Positions 9,533 to 20,946 of a DNA stretch of 64,000 nt are shown in pieces. Source of the DNA: Tetrastigma voinierianum. Its lineage: Eukaryota; Streptophyta; Magnoliopsida; Vitales; Vitaceae. Positions within the stretch are counted from its first letter, which is position 1. Each line of letters begins with the position of its first letter. The position numbers and the translations under genes were made by a program. Where the stretch lies: assembly GCA_016808115.1 (NCBI GenBank), contig JAEQBH010000294.1, forward strand, positions 1,488,001 through 1,552,000. Reading direction: 5' to 3'. The notes under the pieces were generated by a model that did no database searches, was not told the origin of the DNA, and saw only the letters and a program-made list of their open reading frames with translations.

Positions 9533-9972
9533 CATTGTGAGATTCTCTTTTCCCCTCATTTCGTATTATCTCCATTCCTCTTGATTGTTTTATAGAAAAA
9601 AAATTTGTTTTTGGGCATCCTAACCTTAATTATTTTTAATATCTTGATGAATCTTAAAGGTGAAGGGCAAAGACACAGTGCTCATACTTTCTAGTCTTAG
9701 TGCGAAGCTTGTATGCATTCTGAAATATTCTTAAGAAATGACCTTACAGTCGCGTCCTTGCTGAATCGGCTTTGCATTTGCAAGGCTAAGGACCACACCT
9801 TACGGTCCTAGCAGTGAAGCTTAGCCGCCAGCGCTGAAACTAGGCTTGCCGTGAACCACGCTAAGCCGTGGTAGTAAGTCTTCGCCCTTATTGAAGGTCC
9901 TTATCACGATGGGCGACTCGTATTCCAGAAGCCTATAAATACAGTGACGGACATTCCTCAAACAATTTTTTA
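9533..9972 (+). other. Leader before the env-like region of element 2
   Basis: About 440 bp without coding similarity. It contains short inverted repeats such as AAGGACC/GGTCCT (near 9788-9811) and a TATA-like box at 9934-9941, placed as in element 1. Confidence 0.45.
9934..9941 (+). promoter_or_regulatory. TATA-like box upstream of env-like region
   Basis: TATAAATA in the context GCCTATAAATACAGTG, about 40-60 bp before the region that corresponds to the env-like ORF. It parallels the box at 4192-4198 in element 1. Confidence 0.45.
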
Positions 9973-11080
9973 GTGCGCCCTTTGATCTCTGTTTCTTCTT
10001 GTGTGCATTTTTTTGGATTTGGCCGTCGGTGGCCTATTATGGAGCAGAGGAATGATCTGGCCAGTGGCAGCTTTGGCTCCCGTCACAGGTGGCACCTCCT
10101 GGATGATCGCACCATTTCATTTCTTGGAGACGGAGCGATACCACGGGGGTCACTTTGCAGCAGTTCGCCGTCTCGGGCGGGGTTTAGGCTCAGCGTTCTT
10201 TAATTTCACCGTCGGACGAGGTTGGCCCGGACCATGTGCTCCTTGACTGGAGTGGCCGGTCATAGAGTTCTCCCACACGCCATTATTCGGGTGGCACCGG
10301 TGTTTATCAGAATTCGGTGGGTTGACTTGGACTCGGATATCGACAATTTACCCGAGTTGAGGGCGGCGGCGGGAAGGAATCTTGAGCTTAATTTGCCGGA
10401 TCGGACTTCCGAGGCGCTGATGAAGAACTACCTGGCGGCGTGGGGCGCCGATACCGTCGTGGCGAGTTCACCACTTTTCAATGAACGGCACTGCGCCGTG
10501 GCGAGTTTGGTATAATTTTTTTGTGTTGGGTCGCCCTCGCGCATCTCGTCTGATGACAAAGGGTGGCTCTGTCCCACTCGTATGCCATGACGAGGATTCG
10601 AGTTTGACATACGGGCGGTCATTAGCGGGGGTTGATCGGTCGGCTTCATGAGCGCTACTGGCGCCTAATCCACCCCTCTCACGATCAGCGGTATGTGATC
10701 GGTGGGCCAATGTTGAATTAGGAGCGGAGTGCATGGCGCCTTCCCATTTGCTGGGTGAAGTTCGGGAGCCACGGCGAGTCTATGGCGAGGCCAGGCGGTG
10801 ATCCCGAAACGGCCACACCCGGTCTGCGGCGGCAGTGGATGGCGACCGAGGTCCCCCTACAGATTCGACCAGTCCACTGGCCGACCAGTCCATTGCACTC
10901 CTGCCTCTTGATACTGGCTGGGATGAGTCACAAGGGCATCGGGTTGCCTAAGCGAGGACATGGATTCCATCGGTGAGATGGCCATTATCTGGGCCGTCGA
11001 GGACCGAATCACCCGGTGACTAGCTCATTACGTCATTCCACCGCGACACCGCCTGACCACCGCGTGATATATTTTCTCTA
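9973..11080 (+). pseudogene. Env-like / post-pol region of Athila element 2
   Basis: G/C-rich sequence in the position of the Athila env-like ORF. Only short open segments remain (9973-10203, 10222-10515, 10755-10976), in different frames. The second reads LDSDIDNLPELRAAAGRNLELNLPDRTSEALM without a domain I recognise. The assignment is from position after the post-pol hairpin and before the polypurine motif, not from protein similarity. Confidence 0.35.
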
Positions 11081-11124
11081 GGGCGTATTTCTTTTATTTC
11101 ACGCTTTGTTTTCTCTTTTACGCC

Positions 11125-11160
11125 ATTGAGGACAACATCGGTTCAAGTTTAGGGGTATGG
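11125..11160 (+). promoter_or_regulatory. Polypurine-tract-like motif of element 2 (internal)
   Basis: ATTGAGGACAACATCGG followed by TTCAAGTTTAGGGG. This GAGGACAA...AAGTTTGGGG pattern is typical of Athila/Tat 3' regions. It is about 1.4 kb before the LTR, so it is an internal copy. Confidence 0.5.
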
Positions 11161-11294
11161 GTGTATAGGGTATGGTTTTGTATCTGTTAGTATTAGGTTC
11201 GGTTTGAGTTAGTATTTACGAGGTTAGTTATTAACACCTTAGTTTATCTTCCATTATTTTCTACATCTTGTTTATGTTAATATTTTGCATGTTT

Positions 11295-11298
<4 letters not shown>

Positions 11299-11364
<66 letters not shown>
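11299..11364. repeat. (TA)33 microsatellite
   Basis: An uninterrupted TA dinucleotide run of 66 bp within the 3' untranslated region of element 2. Confidence 0.95.
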
Positions 11365-11367
<3 letters not shown>

Positions 11368-11791
11368 TTTTTGTCTTGTTCCATTTTGTTCAGTTAGTAT
11401 GTTTTAGATAAGCGGACCCATGCAAACATCATGTGCGTGGTTCCCAAATCCGGTAGTGAGTGTCGCCCAGCCTTCACAGTTAACCATGATGGCAGCGATA
11501 GAGTCGTAGTAATAGCGGAAAACCTATGTTGATGACATAGGGACCTCGAGGTTGGTAGATGGCGGGACTACAGCCAGAGTATGAAGTTGGGGATGACCAT
11601 GCTTGTTCCCCTCCTTGTAGTCTCAGACATCAATTTCTAAAGTAAGCTACCACACACGGGACACTACGTGATCCTAGGGTGGCTACCTTGACTGGGACTC
11701 ACCATCTACGAGAGTCTTACGGGCAGGAAGGTTCAATACCTAAATTGGTGGGACAGTAGAAAAAGAGGATCGCCTTTGAGCCCCAATAAAA

Positions 11792-11831
<40 letters not shown>

Positions 11832-12510
11832 GCTTATTAGTGGTCGGATTATCCCATCGGAATCCAGGCCACGATCGAGAGGGGCCTTTCAAGCCTAATG
11901 TGAGCCAGGCGGAGATGCAGGCTATTGGCTGCTACCTACTACATGGGATAAAGGAGGGACGATTTCCACGGTCTAGGGCCTCAAGGTTTGGACAAGTGTT
12001 TGGGGAGAAGTTCGAGGGGAACTGAATGCCCGATGCCCTTAACCAACTGGTGGGAAGTCACTAACAGATCCCTACTGCAAGAACCCTCACCCAAAACTTT
12101 TTGGCACTAGCACTTTTTCAATTCTACGTTAGAGTTAACCCCCATAGGACTAGATGAAGTAAATAACTCGGTGTGATTCCTCGACCTTTTGTCTTCAGCT
12201 ATTCCAGCTAATGAGTTAAGAGTTGAAAGCTGGTGCAAGTGCGAAATTAATCAATCTGATGGAGATCACACATAACTACCTGTAGATTATTTTAGAAGGA
12301 TTATTGAGCACTTCAAAGAGGATTGACCTGTGATTAGCAGATTCTTCGTCACGGTTCTTATTAGAACCGACAAGAGTAATTCTAGTTCTTATGATGGTGC
12401 ATATGGACTCCTTTTTAAATTGTTGTGCGTATTAACTTCTCTCGTCGATATGGGTGTAGCATTACTCTTACGTATACACAGTTTGAATCATTCTTACTTA
12501 GGGACAAGCC
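11365..12510 (+). other. 3' untranslated region of Athila element 2
   Basis: About 1.1 kb with no convincing ORF. It includes the A-run at 11795-11828 and, near 12036-12060, the family motif CCTTAACCAACTGGTGGGA. Fragments of it resemble the corresponding region of element 1. Confidence 0.5.
11795..11828 (+). repeat. Poly(A) run
   Basis: 34 consecutive A residues after GAGCCCCAATAAAATAT. Despite the AATAAA, its position matches the purine-rich tract of element 1, so I treat it as an internal Athila feature. Confidence 0.85.
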
Positions 12511-12529
12511 AGAAGTTAGATTGAGGTGT
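12511..12529 (+). promoter_or_regulatory. Polypurine tract of element 2 (degraded)
   Basis: GGGACAAGCCAGAAGTTAG followed by ATTGAGGTGT corresponds to the canonical GAGGACAAGC...AAGTTTGGGGGTGT. It directly precedes the LTR start. Confidence 0.6.
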
Positions 12530-13838
12530 TGATTGGTGTGAATCATGCATGCATTTCAGTTGAATTCTCGGTGTTCTTTATGGCTTAAATGCATGATTCA
12601 CAGACATTTTCAGTAATATTATGCTAATCCCTCATATTATCTTATTCTATAGAATATGGCAATAGTGGAATCAAGCAGGCGAGGTAAAGACAGGGAAAAC
12701 AAAAGCGAGAAGAAGAAGCGACAAAGGTGGACGACCAAGGTTCTGAAGGGTTGTGTAGCGAAATACACCTTATGCATGATGGCGCGCGCGTGAAACGCAT
12801 GATAAACGCCGCCCGCGATGAAGGGTCCTTGGCCGCGGCCAGACAGAAATCCACGAAATCAAAGGCCTCGGGTCAGCCGTTCTGCGGCCTTAACCGCTTG
12901 CGACCGGGTTCCCCTTTCCATTACGAGAACTAGAAAAAACCCTAGCTTTCTGGGCCGTTGATGGGCCTGTGTCTCGAGGTATAAAAAGGGAGTAATTTCG
13001 AAGTAAAAGGGGCATTGGATCGAGAAGAAGGAGGAGATACAGGAGTGAGAGATCAAGATAAACAGATTTGGGACAGATCGTGAACACGGATTTTTCTGTA
13101 ATCCTTCCTTCAACCCACTTCATGATTCGAATTCTTCAATGTGTAATGAATAATATGATGAACTAATTCTTTTCTCTAGGGTTTTTCCAACCCTAACCAC
13201 AGTTTGATGGATTAATTTTCAGTTTTGGCTTATTTGAATGTTAATATAAGTTCACAATGCCATTAATTATAGGTTTAATTACATGTTATTGTCCGCCAAC
13301 TCGTGACATGCTAAAGCCGGGAGCTGGAGATCGAAGAGGGGGCGATAACTCTATGACATGGCTAAAGCAAATACTGGGTAGTCGAAGAATGGAGATATTC
13401 CAGACCGCAAGTGTGGCACTAGGGTTTGCACATTTCAGGGCGTTGAGTCGAGGGGTCGAGGCAGTAGATGCAATACAATCCCATCGGGCGCAGATAGGAA
13501 ATATATTTCGAGAGAGAATATCTTGTAGGAAATATCAACCCACCAACATAACTCATATGAATACTTCAATAAGTCCTTAATTGAATTGACATTTATCAAG
13601 TGTGGTAGGAGACGGTGAAACCCTAGGTTTCTCATCATCGATATAATTCAATACACCCAATTTTAAGCTTTTGTTAATTCTAGTAATTTAGTCGTGATTC
13701 GCTTTAGGATTAGATCCAAATATTGTTGAAGTCATTAAATCAGTAGTCAACACGCTTCTTTTCGAGGGAACGACACTTGACTAACCACTACACTCACGCT
13801 AACTCGACGCAGATACTTTATGCATACGAGTTTGTCAA
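12530..13838 (+). mobile_element. 3' LTR of Athila element 2 (approximate)
   Basis: A sequence of about 1.3 kb starting TGATTGGTGTGAATCATGC after the degraded polypurine tract. A TATA box (TATAAAAA) is at 12980-12987. It has the usual leader features after it (TTTCTCTAGGGTTTTT near 13172-13187) and ends near TTATGCATACGAG (about 13838). There is no second LTR in the window, so the exact 3' end and target duplication cannot be fixed. Confidence 0.6.
12980..12987 (+). promoter_or_regulatory. LTR TATA box
   Basis: TATAAAAAGGG in the central part of the LTR, a good match to a plant TATA box. Confidence 0.55.
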
Positions 13839-14340
13839 GCTTCCCACCTAATTTTGCACACTCACTTTCAGCCCGTCAGTTCTACTAAGGACTTTGCCTC
13901 TAGTTCATCAAATCTCCATCAAACTTGATCTCTGAAATAGCTATCTTCTTATAGAACCCTTGAGATGAAGATATGAACAATTTTAAACCCAACATATTTA
14001 AATTAGCAAGATAGTAAATAGGATACTTTGAGGCACAATTCAAGTGATAAAGGGGTGTGATGGACATACGGGAGAACCAAGATCGAATCTAGAACATAAT
14101 ACTATAATATAATATGGAAAGTGAATAGATGTAAAATATGGGAAACAAATATACAATTTGTGGAGAGATAATTTAAACATAATAACTTTCATTAAATCAA
14201 TTTTTACATTTACAGAATTTAGGCTCAAAAACTTATCATGCTCTTTGACAAACCATATCAAATTTTATGTTATGAACAATTAATATGATTTAGTGAACTC
14301 GAGCGGTTACTTTTTCATACATTATAAAATTTCATGTACA
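13839..14340. other. Unassigned non-coding sequence
   Basis: About 500 bp between the LTR of element 2 and the MITE. I see no ORF with family similarity, no RNA gene and no clear repeat. Confidence 0.5.
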
Positions 14341-14349
14341 TATACATAG
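14341..14349. repeat. Target duplication of the MITE (left)
   Basis: TATACATAG, repeated exactly at 22985-22993 on the far side of the interrupted MITE. Nine bases is the usual length for Mutator-like elements. Confidence 0.85.
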
Positions 14350-14636
14350 GGGTTAAGGTACATAAATGTCCCCGACTTTTGTTCTTATGTCCCATTTTGC
14401 ACATGAACTTTTTTTTTTTGTCTCGAGATACCCCTGACATTTATTTTCATTATCACCATGTCCATCCGATAAAAACAAGTCACAACAAAACTATAAATTA
14501 TGACACGTATAATGTATTTAACGGACATTTTTAACCATTTTATGTCATTTTTTAATGGGAGGGGCATGGTTGGGCCGCGAAAATAAACGTCAGATATCTT
14601 TGGACAAAAGAAAGTTTAAGTGTAAAGTGGGACATA

Positions 14637-16656
14637 TGTAAAGGAGACCAAATTATGTATATGTGAAAATATGGCCAAGAGAGTGAATATGGTAAATACT
14701 CAAAAACAGATTTGAAACAAAAGTAAGAATACTCAAAAACTGAAATGAAAGTATTACCAACAGTCAACCTCTTTCCGCAAGTGCACGGGTCATACAAGTA
14801 ATAAAGTGGACTCTAGGAGTCCGGATGTCGTACCCAATGAGGATCGAGGTTCTTCTAATTGGAATTTGATCACCTGACATATGGGCTCTTCACTATTTAG
14901 GCGACCAAGTAGGATGTCTAATAAAACCAATTTAATTGAAACAAAACTGATTTAAAACTAATCCTAAAAATCTACCAAATAAACAACTTTTACTTAATTC
15001 TAAAAGGTATGAAGAGAGTCACTAGTGGATGGGATAATTATTTACAAAAACAATTTTTGCATTTCCTTGAAAGTGCAACATCTAGAGTTGAATGGATTTG
15101 TCCAGAGCAATGTAGTATAGCTCGATTTCTCCATGCCACACCATACATTTCACTACCTAACACACCATATTCATTTTCGTGACAAATGGGTCTAAATAGC
15201 TACTTGTAAAATTTGGCACTCTTTAAGATTTGATTGTTTTTCTTTTCACTACAATCCATTTCTCAGATCGAAGAATTCCTCTCGCTCTAGCTAGAGGTGA
15301 TAATGCAAGCCTTCTCCAATGTAATTGGTATCTCGTCCTTCAAATCTAATAATAAAATTTTCTATCTCCTTGATTAGACTCGCTAACACGGATCAAGATC
15401 CTTTCATCGTAATTATGAGAACCCTCCTGATCAACCAAATTGATACATCATCTAATTGAATCTCGCCACCATATAAATTGATGATCTCATCGCATAACTT
15501 TTCAGAGTTCAATATCCCAAGATATTAGCCCCACACTGCCACTTCGCTTTCTCTTACTCTCCTGAATCTCCATCTCTGTGCCACTCAGAGGGCCTCCTGG
15601 AAATCAGAGCAAAGATACACTTTTTTGGGTAGGCTACTAAGAGTTCCAAATGGGGCTTAATTATATGAATAAGCATCAATTAGTATAAATTCAAAAGATT
15701 CAAACCTACAAAATAATCGAAACCGCGAACTGACAATAGTTCAACAATTAATCCCAACCCTGCAGGGTGCTCTTAATGTTCCATTACTCGGATTCCAATC
15801 ATCACCAATCAAACAAAAAGTAAGAAAATGAAGAAAGAACAAGAGACAAGAAGAGAAAAAATCCATATTCAGCTTCAATCTCTCCCTCAATGCTGAAAGA
15901 AATTGAATAGACCAGTACAATACCCTAAATCTCTAATAGAAATAAAAAACTGGCTTCAAAACTACTCTTAAAATCGAAACAAACTCAAATCGTTAAAACC
16001 TGGAAAATGGGAAGTCTAGAGAGAGAAACCCCATGAGAAAGGCTCTCCAATCTTCCTGGGTCGCCTCATTTACCTAGAAAACGAGTATATATGGTTCTAG
16101 GGTGAAATGTACTTGAACTGGGTCAAAAACTCCAATTTCGGCCTTAAGTTTCTCGCAGCGCTTTGGTCGCACCAAGTTTTCTGTCGAGACACATCTCCTG
16201 TCGATAATAAAGCTTCCGGCTCGCCACACACTTCCTCGGGTCGAACTAAATTTTTCATCGCGACACCATTTCCCCGGTCGCGACTAATTTTCCGACAGCA
16301 ATCGGTTTTTCTTCTCTAACTTGTCACGCAACTTCTTCTGCTTTAACCTGACGGCGCAGAGTACTTGTTGGAAAGCTCTGAATGTAGAATGCATCCATGA
16401 GGGAATTTGAACCATTTGATGTTCCAGATGGTACATAAAATTCATCTTTCCAGTGGAGCATTTATGAGACTTTCGGTTTTGAATTCTTCTTTTGGGAAAT
16501 AAATTGCCTATTTCGCTCAAATCACTTGCTTTTCATCAATAATCCTACAAAACTGCTTTCTTAGAGGAAATTTTATGAGTTTTACATGAATATGGATATA
16601 AACAAACAGGGCCAGCATGAAATGAACTCAAAACATAGATGAGCTGCACCTCATCA
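14637..16656 (-). repeat. 3' LTR of the non-autonomous element
   Basis: 2020 bp. On the minus strand it starts TGATGAGGTGCAGC at 16656, immediately after the polypurine tract, and ends with TTTACA at 14637. A TATA-type stretch (TATATAT) lies near 16086-16094. It pairs with 20947-22943: AT-rich stretches are almost identical, and most differences are short insertions or deletions. Confidence 0.9.
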
Positions 16657-16675
16657 AACACCCCCAAACTTGAAG
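16657..16675 (-). promoter_or_regulatory. Polypurine tract of the non-autonomous element
   Basis: On the minus strand CTTCAAGTTTGGGGGTGTT directly precedes the LTR start TGATGAG. Upstream is TTGCTTGAGGACAAGCAAAA, the usual companion of this tract in Athila/Tat elements. Confidence 0.85.
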
Positions 16676-19600
16676 TTTTGCTTGTCCTCAAGCAAAGAAA
16701 AGAAAGAAGTTGCTTGTCCCCAAGAAATGGAAGAGAAGAGTTCATTTCACCCTTTATTTAACCAAAAAACTGAGCAATCAAGCTTCAAGGGTATGTGATA
16801 TGTAGTCTCAAGAATTACCTTTACAAGGAATATGAATATGATCAAGATAATTTATTCATTTTAATAGTGAATTAACTTACAATAGACAAATTTAGGATCA
16901 TGGTTCTCACTAGTGTGTGTGTGTGGTCTTCTCATCCAAACAATTGCAAGCTAGATGAGTTTTTATGAGAATTGATAAGTACTGGGATCTTCTAAGATAA
17001 TTTATTTAGGTTCCATAGGCTTGTTGTTCTTATCACTTCCACTAATGTAGGGCACACACAACTCAAGATCAAGTAGGTCTTTATAAGCTAGTAATGTAAG
17101 GCTTGGGTAAGGGGTAGTTGAGTAGTCATTTTAGGCTAAAACTTACCCAAACATACATATTTTTCTGCATTGACAGCTCCTACTCCATCCTGATTCTTAC
17201 CATCAGTATAGTGACACTCTCAAACACCCCAAACTGCGAGGTGCATCCTTCCATACCCTCATATCACTTTTCTGCACAAATTCTGCATTCTTTCTCTCAA
17301 CAAACACCAAGAAGCCTTTTCCCTTTAAGACAAGGTTATTAGAGTGGTGAATGTCAAAACCCCTAGTTTTCTCTATCAACCCTTAGCTAGAGTTTTAAAA
17401 CTAATAGCTCCCAAACCAATCAAGGTCTTAAGGTACTAGTGTTGAGACACCCCTTAGGATTTACTTGCTCTTAGGAAGGAAGGCTACGAGGCTAGACTCA
17501 CTCCTCCTCCTGACTTTTATTGTGTTTCTTGCTTCTTTTACACTCGATATTTTTCTCTGCTTTTTTTTTTTTTTTTTTTTTGACAACCTCTTTGATTTTC
17601 AACTTAACTCATTTCTTAACTAATTTGGAGTTATTTTTCCTATGGAAAGATAACTCTAAACTTGCTCCTCACCACATTTCTCAATTATGTTCAATCCTCA
17701 TGTTATGGGTGAGTTTGAATTCTTATTGAGGGATAGTGATGTATAGAAGGTTATTATTTCAACTGGGTTTTTTTTTTTTTATAAACAGAATTTTGGCTCT
17801 CTTAAGGCTCAACATCTTGGTACTAGAGGTATATGCATATGCATATTAATAGGGTTAGCTTTGAAAGGCACAATCTTTCCATGATGGCCTATATCATTTC
17901 TTTCAATCAGTTGTTGCTTGGGGGATTTCGCTGCTGATAATAGAACAAGTTCTAGAACCTACGGAGATCAAAATTAGATGCATTCTCACAACTTTCTCTA
18001 ACCCAAGCAAAAAACTGCTTTCAAGGGTACTCCTTAGTGACACGTGCATGGATTTGAGAAACCAATGACTAAATAGCCTATTAAAGAGATAACTCATTAA
18101 GCATTAAGTCCTATTATTTAATATTGTCCATATCCTATGGATCATTTATGGTTCTTATTGACATCATAATAACTCCAAGAAAACTAATTTAACCTAATAA
18201 AACTCTAACTAAAAATATACCAAACTAAGTGATGTAAGTTAGAAGATCAAACAAAGTCATTATCCAGAAAAGCACTAGAAAATTCATCCTCAAAGTTGTC
18301 ATTGCAACATGTGGGGTGTGACATAATAAACTAACCAAAAATAAACACCCCCAAACTTTGAGATGAACATTGTCCTAAATGTCTATAAATGAGCAAAAGA
18401 AAGCAATTCAGTAAAAGGGTAATAAAGAGAGTTGGGAAAAAGTGAACCCCTTTCAGGAAGTCTCGCCACTTTGAATAGGAACCTTGATGATTTTCAAACA
18501 TTGACATTGGTGTACTACCCTGATACACTCTTTTGCTTCTTTGGAGTCATGAAAGTGGCTTTGCATTTTCTCAAACACTCGTGTGCACCAACTCTCCCAC
18601 CTCAAATGAGTGAGTTTTGATTCTTCAAAACCTCCTTCAATACACATGCAAATCACTTACAATCAACAATGATCCACAAAGAACCCAAAACAAACAACCA
18701 CTACACAAAAATTTTCTTCCATTGTAACTCCTCTTGATGCTAGGAATGATGGATGGAAAATCGTTCAAATAAAGGTAAGTTTGTGGGTTTGTGATGAGTT
18801 TTTGAAGCTTGAAGATGATGAAGATGGATTGGGAGGAATGTGATTTAGGATTTGAGTGATGGGAGAAGAATTTGAAAGTGGTTAGAAGTTACAAGGGCTT
18901 TATAAAAGAGATGGAAAGTATATAAAGTAGGAAGAAGAAAAATAGGTTTTAATGGGGTTAAAGAGCCTCTGTTTTCGTGGACTGTGGAAGCTGGTCACGT
19001 TAGTACCCTGCTCAAGACCTCGTTTTTTATCCAACTGTTATACTCATATCTCCTTCCATTTTAGTCGAATTGATGTGTAAGGACTCGTTGGAAAGCTCTT
19101 TCAATGTAGAATGCTCATGGGCTGAGGGTAGAACCCACATTGGCTCCCAAATCAATACAGAAAATCAGAATGTTCAATCTCTGTCCAAAGGTGATGATTT
19201 CTGACTTTTAGGTTCTCTTTGCTTTGTATCTCTTGCCCATATCACTTGCTATCCTTCAAAAGTCCTTCATGCTTATATATTCTCTCAAAATTCCTCCAAT
19301 AGCAACCCTCAATGCTTAAACTCATCTCTTGTCTTCAATTCTCCTCAAGCATGATCATGAAATTAACTCTATATTTAACTAATTTGGTCTATTTCATCTC
19401 AAAACCTCAAATTTTGATGAACATCTCACTCCATTTTTTTTCACACTTCGCTAATTATAATTACATCAACCACTTTCCAACTTCTTGCCTTCACTCTTGC
19501 AAATTAGTCATGACAACATGTTGAGCTTCAAACTGTCTTTACCTGAAAAACACTAACAACAAGTTAAAAACACCGGGCCGGAATTTTCATCCCAACAAAG

Positions 19601-19680
19601 AAAAAAAAAAAAAAACAACAACAAACAAAAATAACTAAAAATAATAGAAAAAGAAAAGAGAATGGATAGAATCCTTATTA
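16676..19680 (-). other. Long 3' non-coding internal region
   Basis: About 3 kb after the post-pol hairpin without a recognisable ORF. It contains two extra polypurine-like motifs (17221-17236 and 18345-18380), a T-run at 17561-17581, and a stretch at about 18960-19310 that resembles part of the element's own LTR (GGAAAGCTCTTTCAATGTAG and ATCACTTGCT in the same order). An env-like ORF would be expected here in an autonomous relative, but I see none. Confidence 0.55.
18345..18380 (-). promoter_or_regulatory. Internal polypurine-like motif
   Basis: On the minus strand GGACAATGTTCATC followed by TCAAAGTTTGGGGGTGTTT, the same pattern as the terminal tract but 1.7 kb earlier in the element. It may be a central plus-strand priming site. 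Confidence 0.5.
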
Positions 19681-19686
19681 CCTAGC

Positions 19687-19704
19687 TTAGGTTGCCTCCC
19701 AAGA
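19687..19704 (-). promoter_or_regulatory. Conserved post-pol hairpin
   Basis: On the minus strand CTTGGGAGGCAACCTAAG. It matches the copy at 9515-9532 except one stem base, where a G:C pair is replaced by a G:U wobble. It marks the end of the former pol region, only 0.3 kb after the protease remnant. Confidence 0.6.
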
Positions 19705-19970
19705 AGTTGCCCGCTTAGAGTCCATCTAGACTCATTGAAAGTACTAGTGCTTCCATTTGACCAATCATTCATCTTGGAAAGCACTTCCTTCAGAATCTCA
19801 TTCAGCTCATGGATGTTCGACTTAAAAGAGGGGAAAAAAACTCAAAATCTCCTTTAATTATGGCTGGTGGTTCAGCCACAATTTCTTCAAAACAGTCCCC
19901 TCTATCTGATGTAGATGTAAACACATTTATGCTTAAGGGGGACTGTTCAAACTTATGCCCTTTTGACCAG

Positions 19971-20198
19971 CTAAGTCAGTAATTTTCGCGACATGGTTCT
20001 TTCTTTCTCCGTCAAAGGTAATGGTTGGTGAAGATTGAACCCTGGCCTCTCACCAATAAAGCAAGGTGAGCTCCCCTTGTTGATGTCAATCCATGCTATT
20101 TGAGGAAAGGCGGGCCCTCTTAGTACATGAGAATTTTGCCGATCCCCTTCAATGCCCCAAGTCACAAAATCCATGTAAAGGTAAATGTCAATCTTCAC
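19971..20198 (-). pseudogene. Aspartic protease remnant
   Basis: A 75-codon segment on the minus strand that resembles the end of the Athila/Tat protease. DFVTWGIEGDRQ is followed by VLRGPAFPQIAWIDINKG, which lines up with the family VLGRPFLATxxALIDV pattern, and then by GERPGFNLHQPL. The catalytic DTG is not seen. Reverse transcriptase should follow but is absent, so the pol deletion starts here. Confidence 0.55.
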
Positions 20199-20565
20199 TA
20201 AAATAGTTTTCTACAGCTATTACTTGACTTACTTCTTCAAATTTCAGTTTATCAATAATGACTCTTCATCATCTAAGTTGTTTAGGAATGTCTTTGTTCT
20301 CAATTTTCAGCCTATTTTCACCTTCTTCCATGTATTTCAGGATAGGAAATTTCAGACACTGCCAAGGGATATCAATTACTCATTGGGATTTGGCAAGGTT
20401 ACTAGGAGAGGTCCTAGAGAATTTTTCCTTGAATGCTTGGACCAAGTGTCCTGGCCTTGTTTCTACATTTTTCAATCTAGCAATTAGTGTTAATTTGGAA
20501 GGCATCTAAACTGAAATTTCTTCATGAAGATTAATCATCTTCTCCCTTCCATGTCGAAAATCAGT

Positions 20566-20781
20566 TTAACAGAGACAACCCTTCCTCCCGAAATGGGATT
20601 TGAACTCCCTTGATAAGGCAATACTCTTGTCTCCATGAGCGAAGGTCATTAGAATTCTTTGGTCCAATTTATGAAGAAGTAGTTCAAGCTTGGCTTCTAT
20701 GGAGGCAAATCTATCTTCTATTAAATGTTCCTCCATAAGTACCAACAAATAAGAAGAAAAACACAAGAAAATAAAGTACAA
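20566..20781 (-). pseudogene. Possible gag N-terminal fragment
   Basis: A short ORF on the minus strand about 150 bp after the primer-binding site. It contains DRFASIEAKLELLLHKLDQR, a heptad-like helical stretch of the kind found near the start of plant retrotransposon gag proteins. No zinc knuckle follows. The assignment is mainly positional. Confidence 0.35.
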
Positions 20782-20918
20782 AATACTAATAAAAAAAAAA
20801 TTAACTTAGAAACAAATCACAACCAAAAAGATAAAAATAAAAATAAAAATTGCCTAAATTAGCAAATTACTCGTTTTTCAAAATGTCAACTTCCAATGAG
20901 AGAAAGTGAACCGCGCCA

Positions 20919-20940
20919 ATATTCCTAGAACGGCGCCCAA
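20919..20940 (-). promoter_or_regulatory. Primer-binding site (tRNA-Asp type, degraded)
   Basis: On the minus strand TTGGGCGCCGTTCTAGGAAT, next to the 5' LTR end. It corresponds to TGGCGCCGTTGCCGGGGA, the site used by Athila/Tat elements. The GGCGCCGTT core is intact. Confidence 0.75.
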
Positions 20941-20946
20941 AAACCT

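Larger units (their letters stand above)
8513..13838 (+). mobile_element. Athila-like Ty3/gypsy element 2, 3' part
   Basis: The remainder of a second Athila-like element, starting in the middle of reverse transcriptase where element 1 was inserted. The order is reverse transcriptase, partial RNase H, a conserved post-pol hairpin (9515-9532), an env-like region, a 3' untranslated region with an A-run, a polypurine tract (about 12511-12529) and a 3' LTR to about 13838. No integrase similarity is found between RNase H and the post-pol hairpin, so the element carries an internal deletion. Its 5' half should lie before the window if the nesting is right. Confidence 0.75.

Noticed and set aside
11795..11828. 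Poly(A) run after AATAAA as the tail of a LINE, SINE or processed gene
   Set aside because: It lies in the same position of an Athila 3' region as the purine tract at 6476-6519, and there is no target duplication or retroposon body in front of it.
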